From PHAA01 sp964457945 (GTDB lineage Bacteria; Bacillota; Syntrophomonadia; Syntrophomonadales; Syntrophomonadaceae): a DNA stretch of 64,000 nt. Below the pieces are notes generated by a model that saw only the letters and a program-made list of their open reading frames with translations, was not told the origin of the DNA and did not search any database. Location of the stretch: positions 1-64,000 of the forward strand of contig CAYWFX010000001.1 in assembly GCA_964457945.1 (NCBI GenBank). The letters run 5' to 3'. The position numbers and the translations under genes were made by a program. Shown here piece by piece: positions 25,804 to 35,197 of this stretch. Positions within the stretch are counted from its first letter, which is position 1. Each line of letters opens with the position of its first letter.

Positions 25804-27363
25804 TTAGGATTTCCATTTCAATTCTCCGAGACGGATGACACTGTCGGAATAGAATTTGAACCCTTGCAGATTTTTGTTTAGCACAGCCGTTTGATTGTAA
25901 TTGTACAAATAGCCCCAGGGAGCCTCCTCGGTAATAATTTGTTGAATTTTGGTCATATTATCTGTAAACACCTTATCATCGCTTGTGGCAACAGCCTTTG
26001 CAAACAGGTCGTCCACGGTTGTATTCTTAAAATGTACATACCGGCCAAAAGAGCTTTTGGATGTGAACAGGCTGCCGATATGATACGTTGGGGAGGGTAC
26101 AAAGGGAGTCCAAGTATTAATGAAAGCTTGCGGCGCTTCTTTTTCTTTCAGTTTTTCGAGGAATGTTGCGTATTCTATCTTTTCAATGTTCATTTTTATG
26201 CCGATTTTGGCAAGTTCAGACTGAATCAGTATGGCAGAATCCTCATAGTCTTTATATCCTGAGCAAAGCAAAAAATTGAAGGAGAAGCCGTTGGGGTAAC
26301 CAGCCTGTTTAAGAAGTTCTTTGGCTTTTTCCAGGTTGTAAGTATACGGAGAATCGGATGCTTTTTTAAACGCGGTGTTAAGTGCGGGCGGCATACAACT
26401 GATCAGTCGTGTGGCATGTCCTTCCATTACATCATTAACCAAACTATCATAAGGGATCGCATAACTGATGGCCTGACGAAGAAGCTTGTTGTCAAAAGGA
26501 GCTCGGTCACTATTAAAAGTGAAATATGCGATACGGTTAGAAGATGCTTCCAGAACGGACAGATTAGGATTAGTCTTTAAAGAGTTTAAATCTTTGGTCT
26601 GGATACTTGTACTAACGTCAATTTTACCCTTATTCAGCAAGAGTGTCCGATTAGAGGCTTCTGGAATTACACGCAGAATAATTTTTTCGAATCCAGGAGC
26701 GCCGTTCCAGTAATTTTTATTCGCTTTTAAAACAATTTCTGTTGTGGGTTCCCACTTTTCAATTACATAGGGGCCGGTTCCGGCTGTATTGGCATCAAGC
26801 CACTTCAGGTCACCGCCTTTAACCTGTTTTGGATTAATCGCGCAAATGTTGATCAGATTAGGTAAAAAGTCCGGATTTTTTTCTGTTATAGTAACTTCAA
26901 CAGTCGTGTCATTCACTTTTTTGTATGATTTAATTCTAGAAATATTGTAAAGAAAAGAACCTTTGTAACAATCTAGTGTAAAAATCAGGGCATCGGCATC
27001 AAAAATGTCTCCGTTAGCAAATATCGCTTTTTCATTTGTATGAAGCGTATACACGGTGCCATCTTTGGACACATCATATGATTTAACTAAGTAGGGCTCA
27101 GGATCCCCTTGGTCGGCATATACGATATCGCCTTCAGTTTTATCTTTTGCCTTAAGCATAGGTTCATAAATTGCTCTCAGCATAATGGTAGATGAGTTAT
27201 CCTGTACATTCAGTATGTTGAGCGTAATGGGACTAGCGTTAAGTGCAACTGTCAGAACGGAATGACCGTTTTTTTGTTCCTTTGCCGATTTTGGAGAACC
27301 ACATCCAGATAATGTTGATACAAGCAACACAGCTGTTAACAAAAATGCAAATATTTTTTTCAT
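25804..27363 (-). CDS. Family 5 extracellular solute-binding lipoprotein (peptide type)
   Basis: 519 residues. The signal sequence MKKIFAFLLTAVLLVSTLSGC ends in a clean lipobox (LSGC), placing the protein on the outer face of the membrane. The start was chosen because AGGGAGGGG lies just before this ATG; in-frame ATGs 13 and 17 codons earlier would spoil the signal peptide. SBP family 5 landmarks: AVDGTVYTLHTNEKAIFANGD-like region, GTGPYVIEKWEP, DNKLLRQAISYAIPYD, and KELLKQAGYPNGF. It captures oligo- or dipeptides (or nickel or opines in some members) for the DppBCDF machinery encoded upstream. Confidence 0.92.
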   Translation of the reverse strand: MKKIFAFLLTAVLLVSTLSGCGSPKSAKEQKNGHSVLTVALNASPITLNILNVQDNSSTIMLRAIYEPMLKAKDKTEGDIVYADQGDPEPYLVKSYDVSKDGTVYTLHTNEKAIFANGDIFDADALIFTLDCYKGSFLYNISRIKSYKKVNDTTVEVTITEKNPDFLPNLINICAINPKQVKGGDLKWLDANTAGTGPYVIEKWEPTTEIVLKANKNYWNGAPGFEKIILRVIPEASNRTLLLNKGKIDVSTSIQTKDLNSLKTNPNLSVLEASSNRIAYFTFNSDRAPFDNKLLRQAISYAIPYDSLVNDVMEGHATRLISCMPPALNTAFKKASDSPYTYNLEKAKELLKQAGYPNGFSFNFLLCSGYKDYEDSAILIQSELAKIGIKMNIEKIEYATFLEKLKEKEAPQAFINTWTPFVPSPTYHIGSLFTSKSSFGRYVHFKNTTVDDLFAKAVATSDDKVFTDNMTKIQQIITEEAPWGYLYNYNQTAVLNKNLQGFKFYSDSVIRLGELKWKS

Positions 27364-27534
27364 TACTTTCCCCTCCCTTTTATTTGCATAGTATATAAAC
27401 ATAGCGATAAACAAAACAGTAAATGATTCAATTACTCCTTTCTTTAATTTTTGTTTTGCAATCTATGTTTTGCTTCCTGTTTCACTCACCGCCATATGTT
27501 TCCTGAACAACGTCTCTGACAGTTGGTTATAATC

Positions 27535-28398
27535 TCAACTGCCAGACCTGGTTCTGGGATCCAAGATATCCCGTAATCCGTCTCCCAGCAAGTTGAAACT
27601 TAGTACTGCAATAGCTATGGCTATTCCCGGAAAAAAAGAAATCCACCATTCACCGGAAATAATGTAGCCTCGGCCTTCGGAAATCATGGCACCCCATTCA
27701 GAGTAGGGGGGTTGAACACCCAGTCCCAGAAAGCTTAATGCGGATATTGTCAATATTGCCACACCAAGCCCATTGGTAGCTTTCACGACCAATGTGGGCA
27801 AGCAATTATTAAATATATGCTTCGTTAAAATTTCCATCCGGGAAAGTCCCAATGCAAAACCTGCTTCAATAAATCCTCTTTCTTTTATGGAAAGAGTTTG
27901 GGAATACATCAATCTTGCATAATCAGGAATACCGACAATACCCACAGAAATAATTGCGCTTATTGCCCCACGACCAATCACTGTGGTAATGGTGATTGCC
28001 AGAATAAGTGCTGGGAATGCGGAAACCGCATCCATAAAACGCATGATGGCCATACCAAGATTGCCGCCGTAATAACCAGAAATACCACCCAAAAAAACCC
28101 CGATTAAAAAAGAAATACCAACCGCAATAACACCTAACCACAGTGAAATCCTGGCCCCATAAATTACCCGGGCAAAAATATCCCGACCATAATTATCACA
28201 TCCAAAAATATGCAGCTCATTGGGTGGCTGCAGTTTAGAAGCCATAGAAGTAATATTAGGTTCATAAGATGTAATTACATTGGCAAGCAATCCAGCCGCT
28301 GTTAAGAGAAAAATCATAACCAAAGCGAAAAAACTAAGCTTATTATTCCAAATGATTTGTACTATAGACAGATGTCCGTTTTCTTTTTTCTTTGCCAT
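27535..28398 (-). CDS. dppC: Peptide ABC transporter permease, DppC/OppC type
   Basis: 287 residues starting MAKKKENGHLS; GAGGGAG lies eight bases before this ATG, which is 14 bases past the stop of the dppB gene. A helix at residues 17-40, then the DppC-type segment HIFGCDNYGRDIFARVIYGARISL, then five more helices with the EAA loop EAGFALGLSRMEILTKHIFNNCLP contacting the ATPases. With DppB it forms the membrane channel. Confidence 0.92.
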   Translation of the reverse strand: MAKKKENGHLSIVQIIWNNKLSFFALVMIFLLTAAGLLANVITSYEPNITSMASKLQPPNELHIFGCDNYGRDIFARVIYGARISLWLGVIAVGISFLIGVFLGGISGYYGGNLGMAIMRFMDAVSAFPALILAITITTVIGRGAISAIISVGIVGIPDYARLMYSQTLSIKERGFIEAGFALGLSRMEILTKHIFNNCLPTLVVKATNGLGVAILTISALSFLGLGVQPPYSEWGAMISEGRGYIISGEWWISFFPGIAIAIAVLSFNLLGDGLRDILDPRTRSGS

Positions 28399-28411
28399 GA
28401 AAATATCTCCC

Positions 28412-29422
28412 TCAATATCGTATGGCGATTCTAGGATCCACAACCGAATACAGGATATCAAGAATCAAGTTTATTACAATGTATATGATAGCGCTTATCA
28501 ACGCGAACGCCTGTACAGCAGCATAATCATTCAGCAGAATAGATTGCGTGATATAGCTTCCGATTCCCGGCCAGGAAAAAATAGTTTCGGTTACAACGGT
28601 TGCTCCCATCAATACACCTAATTGTGATCCTAAAACCGTAAGTATTGGAATAAGCGCATTTCCCAGCGCATGTTTACATACAACTACATATCGAGAAAGT
28701 CCCTTGGCCTTGGCCGTTCGAACATAATCCTGCGAAAGTGTTTCCAACACACTGGCCCGGGTCATCCTGGCTAAGATAGACATGCTGCACATACTTAAGG
28801 TAACAGCAGGAAGAATAAGCTGTTTAAAAGATTCCCATGCCAGCGCATAATCTCCGGTTAAAATGGAATCCAACACATACATCCCGGTAATATACTGGGG
28901 AGGAGATGACAAAATGCCGATACGTCCAAGAGCTGCAGGCAGAAGGTTGAACTTATAGTAAAAGACATAGATCAAAACCAATCCCAGCCAAAAACCTGGT
29001 ATGGCAGAACCTATCATGGAAACGATTTGGCAAACGTGATCCATAAACGAATTTTTCCTTACGGCTGCAATGATGCCCAGTGATACACCAATAGTGATTG
29101 CAATAGATATGCTAAATAACGCAAGTTCCAGTGAGGCAGGCAAACAGTTTTTAAAATCAGTTAACACAGGATTTGATGTATGCCAAGCATAACCTAAATC
29201 GCCTGTCGCCAGGTCTTTTAAATAATTGATAAACTGCACCGGATATGGCTGGTCCAATCCCAACTGTTGCGTGACTTTGGCCAGCGTTTCCGGACTGGCG
29301 TTGTCACCCGCCAACATAACCGCCGGATTGCCAGGTAGCACACGAACCAGAATGAAAATCAAAACAATTACCATGAAAAGGCTTGGAATTGTATATAAAA
29401 TACGTTTAAAAACGGCTTTCAT
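28412..29422 (-). CDS. dppB: Peptide ABC transporter permease, DppB/OppB type
   Basis: 336 residues. Typical start RILYTIPSLFMVIVLIFILVR, then LPGNPA, the long loop with QLGLDQPYPVQFINYL, and five further helices. The EAA motif is RTAKAKGLSRYVVVCKHALGNAL. Partner of DppC. AAAGGATAAG precedes the ATG; 12 bases separate it from the upstream ATPase gene. Confidence 0.93.
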   Translation of the reverse strand: MKAVFKRILYTIPSLFMVIVLIFILVRVLPGNPAVMLAGDNASPETLAKVTQQLGLDQPYPVQFINYLKDLATGDLGYAWHTSNPVLTDFKNCLPASLELALFSISIAITIGVSLGIIAAVRKNSFMDHVCQIVSMIGSAIPGFWLGLVLIYVFYYKFNLLPAALGRIGILSSPPQYITGMYVLDSILTGDYALAWESFKQLILPAVTLSMCSMSILARMTRASVLETLSQDYVRTAKAKGLSRYVVVCKHALGNALIPILTVLGSQLGVLMGATVVTETIFSWPGIGSYITQSILLNDYAAVQAFALISAIIYIVINLILDILYSVVDPRIAIRY

Positions 29423-29434
29423 TGTCTTATCCTT

Positions 29435-30409
29435 TCAATTGTTGTACAAATGGCATGCCACTACATGATCAGGTGCAACTTGTGCAAGACTGGGCTCTAT
29501 TTCCCTGCAAATTTGTTTTGCAAACCTACACCGCTGATGAAACCTACACCCTTGCGGAGGATGAACCGGGTTGGGAACATCCCCGGTCAGCAACACCCGC
29601 TGATTTCTGTTTTTGGGATGATTTGCCGGGATAGAAGAAATTAACGCCTGAGTATAAGGATGCAGCTGATTATGGAATAGCTCTTCCGTTTCTGCCATTT
29701 CCACAACTTTTCCCAGATACATGACACATATGCTGTGACTTATGAATTTAGCAACAGCTAAATCGTGGGAAATGAACACATAGGTTATGCCTAGTTTTTC
29801 TTGCATGTCCAAAAACAGATTTAAGATTTGGGCCTGGATGGAAACATCCAGTGCAGAAACAGGCTCGTCACAAACGACAAAACTGGGACCCAGCGCCAGA
29901 GCCCTGGCGATTCCAATACGCTGACGCTGCCCGCCGGAAAACTCATGTGGATATTTCCCCAAACTTTCTTCAGACAGGCCTACGGTTCTTAATAGTTCTT
30001 GCACAGCTTCGTTTAGTTCACCCTGACCAGATGCCTTATAATGATGAATTTTAAAGGGTTCTTCCAAAGTTTTTTTAATAGTTTTTCTCGGATCCAAACT
30101 GGAAAAAGGATCCTGAAAAACAATCTGCATATCTCTTCTCAATTCACGCATTTCCTGGAGCGATAGTTTGCAGATGTTCTTTCCCTTGTACCAGACTTCC
30201 CCTTCGGTCGGTTCATGTAGGCGCAGAATACACCGTCCCGTTGTAGATTTTCCGCAGCCGGACTCTCCAACAATACCCAGTGATTTATATTTTTTCACCG
30301 AAAAAGAAATATCGTCGACAGCACAGACACTCTCTCTTTTTTCAAAAAAGAATCTCTTATTAGCCGGATAATATTTTTTCAGGTTTTTCACCTGGAGTAA
30401 TTCATTCAT
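29435..30409 (-). CDS. dppF: Peptide ABC transporter ATPase, DppF/OppF type
   Basis: 324 residues from the ATG of MNELLQVKNLKKYYP. Walker A GESGCGKST, signature FSGGQRQRIGIARAL, Walker B FVVCDEPVSALD, and the C-terminal oligopeptide-transporter extension with the Cys-rich HPPQGCRFHQRCRFAKQIC, which in this family can hold an Fe-S cluster or zinc. The IPANHPKNRNQRVLLTGDVPNPVHPP linker is characteristic. It hydrolyses ATP with DppD. Confidence 0.93.
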   Translation of the reverse strand: MNELLQVKNLKKYYPANKRFFFEKRESVCAVDDISFSVKKYKSLGIVGESGCGKSTTGRCILRLHEPTEGEVWYKGKNICKLSLQEMRELRRDMQIVFQDPFSSLDPRKTIKKTLEEPFKIHHYKASGQGELNEAVQELLRTVGLSEESLGKYPHEFSGGQRQRIGIARALALGPSFVVCDEPVSALDVSIQAQILNLFLDMQEKLGITYVFISHDLAVAKFISHSICVMYLGKVVEMAETEELFHNQLHPYTQALISSIPANHPKNRNQRVLLTGDVPNPVHPPQGCRFHQRCRFAKQICREIEPSLAQVAPDHVVACHLYNN

Positions 30410-30439
30410 ACAACAGTCTTCCCATCTAATTTTCACAAT

Positions 30440-31405
30440 TCAATTAGAATATTTGTGACATCTGCACCAGTGCCCTGGCTCGATTTCCATCAGAAGAGGA
30501 TTCTCCTGCCAACAGATGGTCTGACAGTACTTGCACCTGGAAGCAAAACGGCAGCCCTTCGGCATGTTGAAGAGCGGCGGGACCATTCCTTCGATCGCTT
30601 CCAAACGAGTCCTTATTTCATCCAGTTTCGGCACACATTTCATAAGTCCATGGGTATAGGGGTGAGCCGGATGGTCAAACTGCGTTTCCACGCTGCTTGC
30701 TTCCACAATATTTCCAGCATACATGACAATTACCCGGTCACAAACCTCTGCCACAACACCAAAATTATGGGTAATCATTAGGATAGACGTATCGTTTGTT
30801 TCTTTAAGCTGTATCATTAATTCCAATATTTGTGCCTGTATAGTTACATCAAGTGCCGTCGTTGGTTCATCTGCAATAAGGACTTTTGGCTTGCAAGCCA
30901 TGGCCATGGCTATCATTACCCGCTGCAACATTCCGCCGGACAGCTCGTGAGGATAGTTGCCAACTACTTTTTCCGGCATGGGAATGCCAACCTCATTCAG
31001 AAGATCAATCGCTCTTTTCCACGCATCTTTGGTTTTAAGTTTTAAATGTTTTTTTAAGATTTCTGTTAACTGATCTCCTATTTTGAAAATGGGATTAAGC
31101 GACGACATTGGTTCCTGAAATATCATAGAAATCTTATTGCCTCGAATTTCTTCGAGCTTTTTCTCTTTCAATTTGAGTAAATCTGTGTTCTCAAATAAAA
31201 TTTCGCCCCCGGATATCTCCCCTATTCCTTTCGGGAGCAATCCCATAATAGAAAGCGCCGTTACACTTTTTCCACAGCCAGATTCTCCAACGATTCCCAA
31301 AATTTCTTTTTCACCAAGATGCAGACTCACATCATCAACTGCGCGAACCCGGCCCAAAGGAGTTTTAAAATCAGTACAGAGATTTTTCAATTCCAAAACA
31401 TTCAT
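30440..31405 (-). CDS. dppD: Peptide ABC transporter ATPase, DppD/OppD type
   Basis: 321 residues. Walker A GESGCGKSV, signature LSGGMLQRVMIAMAM, Walker B VLIADEPTTALD, and the C-terminal Cys-rich tail MPKGCRFASRCKYCQTIC. The ATG follows GCGAGGTGG. First gene of a seven-gene minus-strand operon: dppD, dppF, dppB, dppC, binding protein, PatB-like lyase, M24 peptidase. Having ATPases first and binding protein fifth is a less common order. Confidence 0.93.
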   Translation of the reverse strand: MNVLELKNLCTDFKTPLGRVRAVDDVSLHLGEKEILGIVGESGCGKSVTALSIMGLLPKGIGEISGGEILFENTDLLKLKEKKLEEIRGNKISMIFQEPMSSLNPIFKIGDQLTEILKKHLKLKTKDAWKRAIDLLNEVGIPMPEKVVGNYPHELSGGMLQRVMIAMAMACKPKVLIADEPTTALDVTIQAQILELMIQLKETNDTSILMITHNFGVVAEVCDRVIVMYAGNIVEASSVETQFDHPAHPYTHGLMKCVPKLDEIRTRLEAIEGMVPPLFNMPKGCRFASRCKYCQTICWQENPLLMEIEPGHWCRCHKYSN

Positions 31406-31726
31406 TATCCACCTCGCATTTCGTTCAAATTAGTAAATAAAAACTAAAATGCGGCAAAATGGAGAAGCTTCAACATCCCAGCTTTCAAAATATAAAAAGA
31501 TCTATAACGTAATCAAATTCATCATTACTTGCAACATTTTGTTTATAATACAGCCATATATTCTCTGGTTTATATTACCATTTAATTTCTACATATATAT
31601 GGTAATTCCTGCAATAAAAGAAAATAAGAGCCTTAGCCCCCTGAATACTGTCAATTATAAATCGTATATCAAACTCTCAATACAATTTATTTACATAATG
31701 TAGTAAAGGCTAATATTGGGTCTTTT

Positions 31727-31861
31727 TCAAGCGGAGTATTTAGCTGTAATATGCATACTCCTGCTTTCTACCAGGGTTGCAATTATCGCTTCCTGGAGTT
31801 CTTCGCGATTCATAGATGTATTAATCTTTGATCTCTTCTTAAAATGTTCTTCTATAACCAT
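31727..31861 (-). CDS. Possible 44-residue protein upstream of the peptide operon
   Basis: Starts MVIEEHFKKRSKINTSMNRE and is predicted as helical and charged. GAGAAGG is close to the ATG. Codon choice looks coding, but the size and lack of recognisable family leave doubt; it could be a fragment of a longer lost gene. Otherwise the 31406-32051 gap (about 650 bases) holds the promoters of the diverging dpp and prkA clusters and nothing else I can support. Confidence 0.35.
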   Translation of the reverse strand: MVIEEHFKKRSKINTSMNREELQEAIIATLVESRSMHITAKYSA

Positions 31862-32051
31862 CTGCCTTCTCAGAAATATGTGAGGCAGTTATTAGCCAGC
31901 GAGCTGATTTTGTTCTGCAGTATTTTCCCATTAATAAGTGATCTTTTATGGTACACAGTAATGGTTTAAGCGCATATATATACGTATAGCCAAAAATGGG
32001 TGGTTAAATCCGCTTAAGTTTAACATGGTTGGAGAGGAGGATCATTCTTGT

Positions 32052-33977
32052 ATGGATTTAGATCTTCAAGAATTAATAAAAAAGGATCGCCAATCCGGGC
32101 AGCGTGAGGCCTTTGAGGGCAGCTTTGCAGAATATTTAAGTTTAATCAAAAATAATCCTGAAATAGCCATACTGGCACATGAGCGCATGTATAATATCAT
32201 AATCGGCAGTGGAGCAGAAGCAATTCATACTGAAGACAACCAGCGGCTCAAAAGAATATACGGAAAGGAAACCATAAAAAGGTACAAGTTTTTCGAAGAT
32301 GATTTCTATGGCATTGACAAAACCATAATGGAATTAGTCCGTTATTTTCACTCGGCTTCCATGCGAGGGGAAGAATCTCGCCAGGTGCTTTATCTGGTTG
32401 GTCCGGTCGGGTCGGGTAAATCTTCATTGATGGAAAGCCTGAAACGGGCATTAGAACAACAACCTCCTATATATGCGCTTAAAAATTGTCCCATGCGAGA
32501 AGACCCCCTGCACCTAATTCCCAAACATCTAAGAGCACAGTTTTCAGAAGTTCTTGGGGTAAACATTGAAGGAGATTTGTGCCCTATTTGCCGATACAGA
32601 CTGGTTCATGAATACAACGGTGAGTATGAAAATTTCAAAGTAGTAACCAGCGATTTTTCTGTTCGCTCGCGCAAAGGAATAGCTGTGGTTCCGCCGGTCG
32701 ACCCCAATAATCAGGACACATCAGTTCTGGTCGGGTCAGTTGATATCTCCAAAATGGACCTGTATCCTGAGGACGATCCTCGGGTGTTGTCATTAAACGG
32801 GGCCTTCAACGCAGGCAACCGGGGACTGGTGGAATTCATTGAGATATTCAAAAATGATGTTGAATACCTGCACACCATACTCACAGCTACCCAGGAAAAA
32901 TCGATTCCCTCCCCTGGCAAAAACTCAATGATCTACTTTGATGGCATAATTCTGGCCCATTCCAATGAATCAGAATGGAATAAATTTAAATCGGATCATA
33001 CCAATGAAGCCATACTGGATCGAATCGTCAAGATAGAAGTCCCCTACTGCCTGGAGTTAAACGAAGAGGTCAAGATATACCAAAAAATCCTTAAGAAAAG
33101 TAATTTCAAAGCTCATATTGCGCCTCATACCATCGAAATGGCTTCCATCTTCGCCATCATAAGCCGCCTCACCCCTTCCACCAAAGTGGATATCATCAGC
33201 AAAATGCATATTTACAATGGAGAAGAAGTTTTACAAAAAGATGCTACCCAAAGGATTGATATTAAGGAACTAAGAGAAGAAGCAGGCCGGGAAGGGTTCG
33301 TGGGCGTTAGTACCCGCTTTATAATGAAAGCGATTGATAATGCACTTTCCGAATCAGAACATGATTGCATAAATCCCATAATTCTTTTGGAGTCAATTGT
33401 AAACTCAGTTCGAGCCAGCGACTTTGGCGAGGATGAGAAGAAAAAATTACTCGGTTTCTTACAGGATGTTGTTAAAAAAGAATATAACCGGATACTGGAA
33501 AAAGAGGTTACCAAAGCCTTTATACATGGTTTTAAAGAACAAGCCGAATCACTTTTCAACAATTATCTGGATCATGCTGAAGCATTTGTTAACAAGGTGA
33601 AACTTAAAGATAGAAATACCGGCGAAGAGTTAGAGCCCGATGAAAAATTTATGGAATCCATTGAAGCCCAACTGGGTTTGACCGGCAATGCTGCCCGTGG
33701 CTTCAGACATGACGTAACCGCTTATATGTTCTCTCTTTTACGAAACGACAAAAAAATCGACTACGACAGTTATGAACCTCTTAAGGAAGCGATTGAGAAA
33801 AAACTCGCTTCGTCAGTTAAAGAATTATCCCGGATAATAACTCAGGCCAGAGTCAGAGATAGTGAACAGGGTAAGAAATACAATCAAATGGTTGAAGAAA
33901 TGAAACTCAATGGGTATTGTGAAGACTGCTGCAACGTGGTTTTAAAATATGCAGCCAATAATTTATGGAAGGATTAG
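32052..33977 (+). CDS. prkA: PrkA-type serine protein kinase / AAA+ protein
   Basis: 641 residues from the ATG after GGAGAGGAGG; an ATG nine codons earlier has no ribosome site. The PrkA AAA domain covers residues 15-380 with Walker A GPVGSGKS (about 117-124), a CPICRYRL zinc-like element, SVDISKMDLYPEDDPRVL and IILAHSNESEW; the C-terminal PrkA kinase-like region follows. In Bacillus PrkA has been described as a kinase, and more recently as an ATP-dependent protease-like AAA protein, active in early sporulation and stress. It heads a three-gene plus-strand cluster with yhbH and spoVR, the conserved arrangement in spore-formers and in many Gram-negatives (yeaG-yeaH-ycgB). Confidence 0.93.
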   Translation: MDLDLQELIKKDRQSGQREAFEGSFAEYLSLIKNNPEIAILAHERMYNIIIGSGAEAIHTEDNQRLKRIYGKETIKRYKFFEDDFYGIDKTIMELVRYFHSASMRGEESRQVLYLVGPVGSGKSSLMESLKRALEQQPPIYALKNCPMREDPLHLIPKHLRAQFSEVLGVNIEGDLCPICRYRLVHEYNGEYENFKVVTSDFSVRSRKGIAVVPPVDPNNQDTSVLVGSVDISKMDLYPEDDPRVLSLNGAFNAGNRGLVEFIEIFKNDVEYLHTILTATQEKSIPSPGKNSMIYFDGIILAHSNESEWNKFKSDHTNEAILDRIVKIEVPYCLELNEEVKIYQKILKKSNFKAHIAPHTIEMASIFAIISRLTPSTKVDIISKMHIYNGEEVLQKDATQRIDIKELREEAGREGFVGVSTRFIMKAIDNALSESEHDCINPIILLESIVNSVRASDFGEDEKKKLLGFLQDVVKKEYNRILEKEVTKAFIHGFKEQAESLFNNYLDHAEAFVNKVKLKDRNTGEELEPDEKFMESIEAQLGLTGNAARGFRHDVTAYMFSLLRNDKKIDYDSYEPLKEAIEKKLASSVKELSRIITQARVRDSEQGKKYNQMVEEMKLNGYCEDCCNVVLKYAANNLWKD

Positions 33978-34010
33978 TTGTTTTAGGTCTTGAAAATGGG
34001 AGTGATTGGT

Positions 34011-35192
34011 TTGGCTATTTTCCATGACTACGATAGCGGAGGCAGAGATAGAAGCGCCGAGGACCGTCGACGCCACCGGCAGCTGGTAGAGGATTCAATC
34101 AAGAAAAACATCGGCAGTATAATTGCCGAGGAGAGCATTATTGGCAAAAGCAAGGATAAAGTCATTAAGGTTCCTATAAGAGGGATAAAGGAATACCAGT
34201 TTATTTATGGCGAAAACCGCCCGGGAGTTGCGGGGGGAACGGGTAAAGAAAAACGCGGTGATCGGCTGCAGGGAAGATATAATGCCAATGGCCCGGGTAC
34301 AGGCGATGGAGCAGGTTCAGCCGAAGGGGAAGATTATTATGAGACAGACATAACTCTGGAGGACCTGATCCAATACCTGTTTGAAGACCTGGAACTGCCC
34401 AACATGCAAAGAAAAAAGTACTCCTATATCGAAACGGAAAAGACCAATAAGCGTTGGGGAATTCAAAGAAAAGGTATTCCTCCCCGCTTATCCAAGAAAC
34501 GTTCCATGCAGGAAAAAATCAAAAGGCAAAAAACCATGAAAAGATCATATCGGGAAATGGGGATGGAAGCGGAAACTGAACGATTTCCCTTCCGTGAGGA
34601 AGATTTACGCTATCAGAGGGTAAGAGAGGAGCTGCGCCCACAGTCCAATGCGGTTGTGATGTGTTTGATGGATAACTCAGGATCTATGTATCAGAATAAA
34701 AAATATCTGGCCCGAAGCTTTTTCTTCCTTCTATATCAGTTTGTCAAATATAGATATGTGAATGTTGAGCTGGTCTTTATCAATCACACTACAACCGCCA
34801 AAGAAGTTGATGAAGATGAATTTTTTCATCGCGGCGAAGCAGGCGGGACCTTTATTAGCAGCGCCTATGAAAAAGCCCTGGAAGTAATTAGCGAACGCTA
34901 TAGTCCAGAAGTATGGAACATATATGCATTCCACTGCAGTGATGGTGACAATTGGCCCGAGGATCGCCTCCAGGCTATCAGCAGGGCGCAAGAATTGTGC
35001 TCCCAATGCAATTTATTCGGGTATGGGGAGATTACTGCATCGGCCAATCAATTTTATAAACCTGAAAATACCATGCTAGACGAGTTTGAAACCAGTATAA
35101 AGGCTGATAACTTTGTAGCCGTATCTATAGATAGCAAAGAAGAAATCTGGCCCGCCTTTAAGAAGCTCTTAACCGTTGCGGATAAGGAGTGA
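34011..35192 (+). CDS. yhbH: YhbH/YeaH family protein (DUF444, VWA-like)
   Basis: 393 residues from a TTG with GGGAGTG six bases upstream; an earlier TTG at 33990 has no site. Family pattern: DRRRHRQLVEDSIKKNIGSII, IKVPIRGIKEYQF, a Gly-rich linker, LEDLIQYLFEDLELPNM, and a VWA-like domain with MIDAS-type CLMDNSGSM and AFHCSDGDNWPED. Function is unproved; it always travels with PrkA and SpoVR and is induced in sporulation or stationary phase. Its stop overlaps the ribosome site of spoVR. Confidence 0.93.
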   Translation: MAIFHDYDSGGRDRSAEDRRRHRQLVEDSIKKNIGSIIAEESIIGKSKDKVIKVPIRGIKEYQFIYGENRPGVAGGTGKEKRGDRLQGRYNANGPGTGDGAGSAEGEDYYETDITLEDLIQYLFEDLELPNMQRKKYSYIETEKTNKRWGIQRKGIPPRLSKKRSMQEKIKRQKTMKRSYREMGMEAETERFPFREEDLRYQRVREELRPQSNAVVMCLMDNSGSMYQNKKYLARSFFFLLYQFVKYRYVNVELVFINHTTTAKEVDEDEFFHRGEAGGTFISSAYEKALEVISERYSPEVWNIYAFHCSDGDNWPEDRLQAISRAQELCSQCNLFGYGEITASANQFYKPENTMLDEFETSIKADNFVAVSIDSKEEIWPAFKKLLTVADKE

Positions 35193-35197
35193 TTAAT

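Noticed and set aside
31449..31703. 84-codon plus-strand ORF with hydrophobic centre in the gap before prkA
   Set aside because: No ribosome site, very AT-rich random composition, lies over the dpp promoter region.
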